Shown: positions 35,458 through 37,482 of the stretch, piece by piece
How positions within the stretch are numbered: the first letter of the stretch is position 1
Layout of the letters: each line of letters begins with the position of its first letter
NCBI GenBank assembly: GCA_002171515.1
Contig: NHEP01000083.1
Location: 1 to 37,482, forward strand
Origin: a bacterium TMED88
GTDB lineage: Bacteria; Myxococcota_A; UBA9160; UBA4427
Length of the DNA: 37,482 nt
Direction of reading: 5' to 3'
Position numbers and translations under genes: made by a program
The notes under the pieces: model-generated
The model's input: only the letters and a program-made list of their open reading frames with translations
Database searches by the model: none
What the model was told of the DNA's origin: nothing

Positions 35458-36954
35458 ATGACCATCGACCTCGCCAACCCGACCGCTCTGGCCGCGTCCA
35501 TTGACCCACCCACCCGGGCCGTCATCGGCGGCCGCAGCGTGGAGGCAGCCTCCGGAAAGACCTTCGCCACCCTCAACCCGGCCACTGGTCGTGAGCTGGC
35601 CCAGGTGGCTGAGGGCGACGCCGCCGACGTGGACCGTGCCGTCGCCGCAGCCCGTACCGCCTTCGAGGAGGGGCCCTGGGGGCGGCTGGCCCCGATCGAC
35701 CGGAAGATTCTGATCCTTCGATTTGCCAGCCTGGTCGAGGCCCATACGGACGAGTTGGCCGTCATCGAGACCCTAGAGTCCGGCAAGCCGATCAGCGACT
35801 GCTCCAGCCTCGACGTTCCCGACTTGGTGGCCACCCTGCGCTGGCACGCCGAGGCCGCCGACAAGCTCTACGACCAGCTCTCCCCTTCGGGCCCCGGCAA
35901 GGTGGGCATGGTGGTCCGCGAGCCCATCGGCGTAGTCGGTGCCGTCCTGCCCTGGAACTATCCACTCATGATGGCCGGCTGGAAGATCGGCCCGATCCTC
36001 GCGGCCGGTAACACCTGCGTGGTTAAGCCCGCCGAGCAAACCTCCATGTCGACCATCCGCATCGCCGAGCTGGCCATCGAGGCCGGCATTCCCGATGGGG
36101 TGTTCAACGTGGTGCCCGGGTTCGGTGAGACGGCCGGCGCGGCCATCGGCCTCCACCCCGACGTGGACTGCGTGGCCTTCACCGGCTCGACCGAGGTGGG
36201 CCGCCATTTCCTGCGCTACTCGGCCGACTCCAACCTTAAGGAGGTCCTGCTGGAGTGCGGCGGCAAGAGCCCGGTCATCGTCATGGCCGACGCCGACGAC
36301 CTGGACGCCGCGGCCACAGGGATCTGTGAGGGCATCTTCTGGAACGGCGGGCAGAACTGCAGCGCCAACTCGCGGCTCATCGTCCAGCGGTCCGTCGAGG
36401 AGGAGCTGCTGGAGCGCATCGCCGAGCACAGCCGCGACTGGGTGGTCGGCGACCCTCTGGTGGCCGACACGACCCTGGGCGCCATGATCGAGGAGGCCCA
36501 CCTCGACAAGGTGCTGAGCCACATCGTCGATGCCCACGAGGCGGGCTCGACGTGCGCGGTGGGCGGCAACCGGGTCCGCCAGGAGAGCGGCGGCTGGTTC
36601 GTGGAGCCCACCGTGTTTACCGACGTCGATCCCAACAGCCGCCTGGCCCGCGAGGAAGTGTTCGGACCGGTGCTGGCCGTGACCGCTTTCGACACTCCCG
36701 AGGAGGCCATCCGCCTGGCCAACGACACCGACTACGGCTTGGCCGGCACCATCCACACCACCGACCTGCGGACCGCCCACCTGGCGGCCCGGGCCATCCG
36801 GGCCGGCACGGTGGCCGTGAACTGCTACGGCGAAGGTGACATCACCACCCCGTTCGGCGGATTTAAGCAGTCGGGCTTCGGCGGGCGGGATAAGTCGATC
36901 GCCGCCCATGAGCAGTACACGGAGTTGAAGACCATCTGGATGGACCTGTCCTAG
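35458..36954 (+). CDS. NAD(P)-dependent aldehyde dehydrogenase, foreign composition
   Basis: A 498-residue enzyme with full ALDH features: the PWNYPLMM segment, KPAEQTS, FTGSTEVGR cofactor loop, catalytic Glu in LECGGKSP and catalytic Cys in GGQNCSANSR, and the C-terminal FGGFKQSGFG. It most resembles betaine/aminobutyraldehyde-type dehydrogenases, which oxidise amino-aldehydes to acids; the substrate is inferred. AGGGAG lies about 8 bases before the ATG. Almost every codon ends in G or C (GCC, CTG, GTC, GAC), much more than in the NRPS or P450 genes, giving a long antisense open frame. This suggests transfer from a high-GC source, perhaps actinobacterial. It is the only complete enzyme gene in the tRNA-flanked segment. 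Confidence 0.93.
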   Translation: MTIDLANPTALAASIDPPTRAVIGGRSVEAASGKTFATLNPATGRELAQVAEGDAADVDRAVAAARTAFEEGPWGRLAPIDRKILILRFASLVEAHTDELAVIETLESGKPISDCSSLDVPDLVATLRWHAEAADKLYDQLSPSGPGKVGMVVREPIGVVGAVLPWNYPLMMAGWKIGPILAAGNTCVVKPAEQTSMSTIRIAELAIEAGIPDGVFNVVPGFGETAGAAIGLHPDVDCVAFTGSTEVGRHFLRYSADSNLKEVLLECGGKSPVIVMADADDLDAAATGICEGIFWNGGQNCSANSRLIVQRSVEEELLERIAEHSRDWVVGDPLVADTTLGAMIEEAHLDKVLSHIVDAHEAGSTCAVGGNRVRQESGGWFVEPTVFTDVDPNSRLAREEVFGPVLAVTAFDTPEEAIRLANDTDYGLAGTIHTTDLRTAHLAARAIRAGTVAVNCYGEGDITTPFGGFKQSGFGGRDKSIAAHEQYTELKTIWMDLS

Positions 36955-37023
36955 CCCCTCTGGCAGCCGATCAGGGTCCGTCCGTACTCCTAGTTCAGCC
37001 CTCACTGCATCTTCAAACTGATG

Positions 37024-37299
37024 TTAAATCTCCAACTTCCCATTGCTCTCAATCGTGATAAAACCGCTCTCGCAGAGGCGGTTGCATCCGAGGTCGCAAG
37101 CGAGCGCGGCGATATTTTCAAAATCACGTTTCCCTTCGTCAGCACACGCTGCACGTTTCTTAATGTGCGCGGCGACAAGCAGCTCCGCAGGAAGATTGCG
37201 GACGCGGAATACGCAGGACGGCTGGGTTGCCCGAGCCGATAGGTCGTCTTGACAGTGAGACTGCTCCGTTGGACTTTCGTAGTCGCTTTCCGGTCTCAC
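37024..37299 (-). pseudogene. HNH endonuclease C-terminal remnant
   Basis: The minus frame reads LPAELLVAAHIKKRAACADE, then DFENIAALACDLGCNRL and SGFITI. This matches, from memory, the C-terminal HNH domain of a family of restriction-like endonucleases: the HIKKR histidine, the Asn, and one cysteine pair. The first zinc pair is damaged (CVFR where CxxC is expected) and the N-terminal two thirds of the usual length are missing; stops lie just upstream (TGA at 37300-37302). About 90 codons remain, starting at a GTG. It is best read as a gene fragment left by recombination next to the tRNA. The plus-strand frame over it is a shadow. Confidence 0.55.
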
Positions 37300-37336
37300 T
37301 CACCTTCAACCTTTGGTAGCTCGGCATTCGGCCGCA

Positions 37337-37455
37337 CGATACGGCACCAGTCCGTAGACAAGCCGCACGCTCTTATCCGGGCGATCGAAAAAAGCGAGCG
37401 TTCGCGAAGACTTCAGTGGCACCCCGGGAGGGATTCGAACCCCCGACCCGCTGCT
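37337..37455. repeat. direct repeat copy 2 (tRNA-Arg flank and tRNA 3' half)
   Basis: This is the partner of 34181-34356. It contains the region downstream of the tRNA (in the tRNA's orientation) and the tRNA 3' half. The two copies are in the same orientation, about 3156 bases apart, and bracket the small lipoprotein, hairpin, aldehyde dehydrogenase and HNH remnant. Confidence 0.75.
37388..37405 (-). terminator. weak terminator after tRNA-Arg
   Basis: On the minus strand GCGA-ACGC-TCGC is followed by TTTTTT, 11 bases after the tRNA CCA. The same position in repeat copy 1 keeps a hairpin with different bases (CGAG-CCCC-CTCG, then CTTTTT), which supports a real structure. Confidence 0.4.
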
Positions 37456-37482
37456 TAGAAGGCAGCTGCTCTATCCAACTGA
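37417..37482 (-). tRNA. tRNA-Arg(UCU), 5' end beyond the window
   Basis: On the minus strand the sequence shows part of the D arm, the anticodon stem GCTGC/GCAGC around the loop CTTCTAA (anticodon TCT, arginine AGA), the T arm with TTCGAAT, the acceptor 3' strand and an encoded CCA at 37417-37419. The first roughly 11 bases lie past the window end. The gene is intact as far as visible. Confidence 0.93.

Noticed and set aside
35061..35864. 267-codon minus-strand open frame
   Set aside because: It overlaps the small lipoprotein, the hairpin and the start of the aldehyde dehydrogenase, all better supported on the plus strand.
35773..37005. 410-codon minus-strand open frame
   Set aside because: It lies antisense to the aldehyde dehydrogenase, whose very high GC3 creates long antisense frames. 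Its Gly/Val/His/Asp-rich translation shows no motif.
1..37482. CRISPR array
   Set aside because: No regularly spaced short repeats were seen on either strand.

Overview
This window looks like a piece of the genome of an uncultured, fairly high-GC Gram-negative bacterium. Lipoprotein signals, an O-antigen-type flippase, secreted proteins with C-terminal anchor tails and large assembly-line enzymes would suit a delta-proteobacterial or myxobacteria-like lineage. No phylogenetic marker is present, so this placement is weak. All calls come from reading translations and motifs; nothing was searched.

Left part (1-6367). The tail of a hotdog-fold thioesterase is followed by a minus-strand oxidative set: a ferritin-like diiron protein, a TetR regulator, two cytochrome P450s and a fatty-acid-hydroxylase-type membrane enzyme. 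A 14-bp palindrome in front of the diiron gene and a near copy in front of the tetR gene suggest that TetR controls the set. A small membrane/coiled-coil protein lies on the plus strand.

Centre (6723-22637). This is a tightly packed hybrid NRPS-PKS operon of seven genes: A-PCP-KS-AT, ACP-aminotransferase, C-A-PCP, then TubC-type docking-C-A-PCP with degenerate C and A domains, two alpha/beta hydrolases lacking a serine nucleophile, and a JmjC/cupin-type oxygenase-like protein. The specificity codes I read are valine for the first A domain and glycine for the second. With a malonyl-type AT, no ketoreductase and a beta-aminating aminotransferase, the predicted backbone is a 3,4-diamino-5-methylhexanoyl-glycine unit. 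No thioesterase domain is fused, so release must use a separate enzyme. This is the most interesting system in the window. A convergent FkbH-like HAD protein follows, then a flippase and a GT4 glycosyltransferase.

Right part (28544-33489). Three overlapping genes encode secreted hydrolase-type proteins: an SGNH-like protein, a haloalkane dehalogenase with signal peptide, and a CocE/X-Pro-peptidase-like hydrolase. All end in a hydrophobic C-terminal tail like a sorting signal. A YheT-type hydrolase follows.

Far right (33552-37482). This is a decayed, mobile-looking region: an FkbM-like lipoprotein pseudogene, a broken tRNA-Arg copy, a small lipoprotein, an attC-like inverted repeat, a long hairpin, an aldehyde dehydrogenase of markedly higher GC, and an HNH endonuclease remnant. 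It ends in a tRNA-Arg(UCU) gene cut by the window end. The tRNA and its downstream flank are duplicated about 3.16 kb apart, so the segment between them may be an old tRNA-associated insertion.
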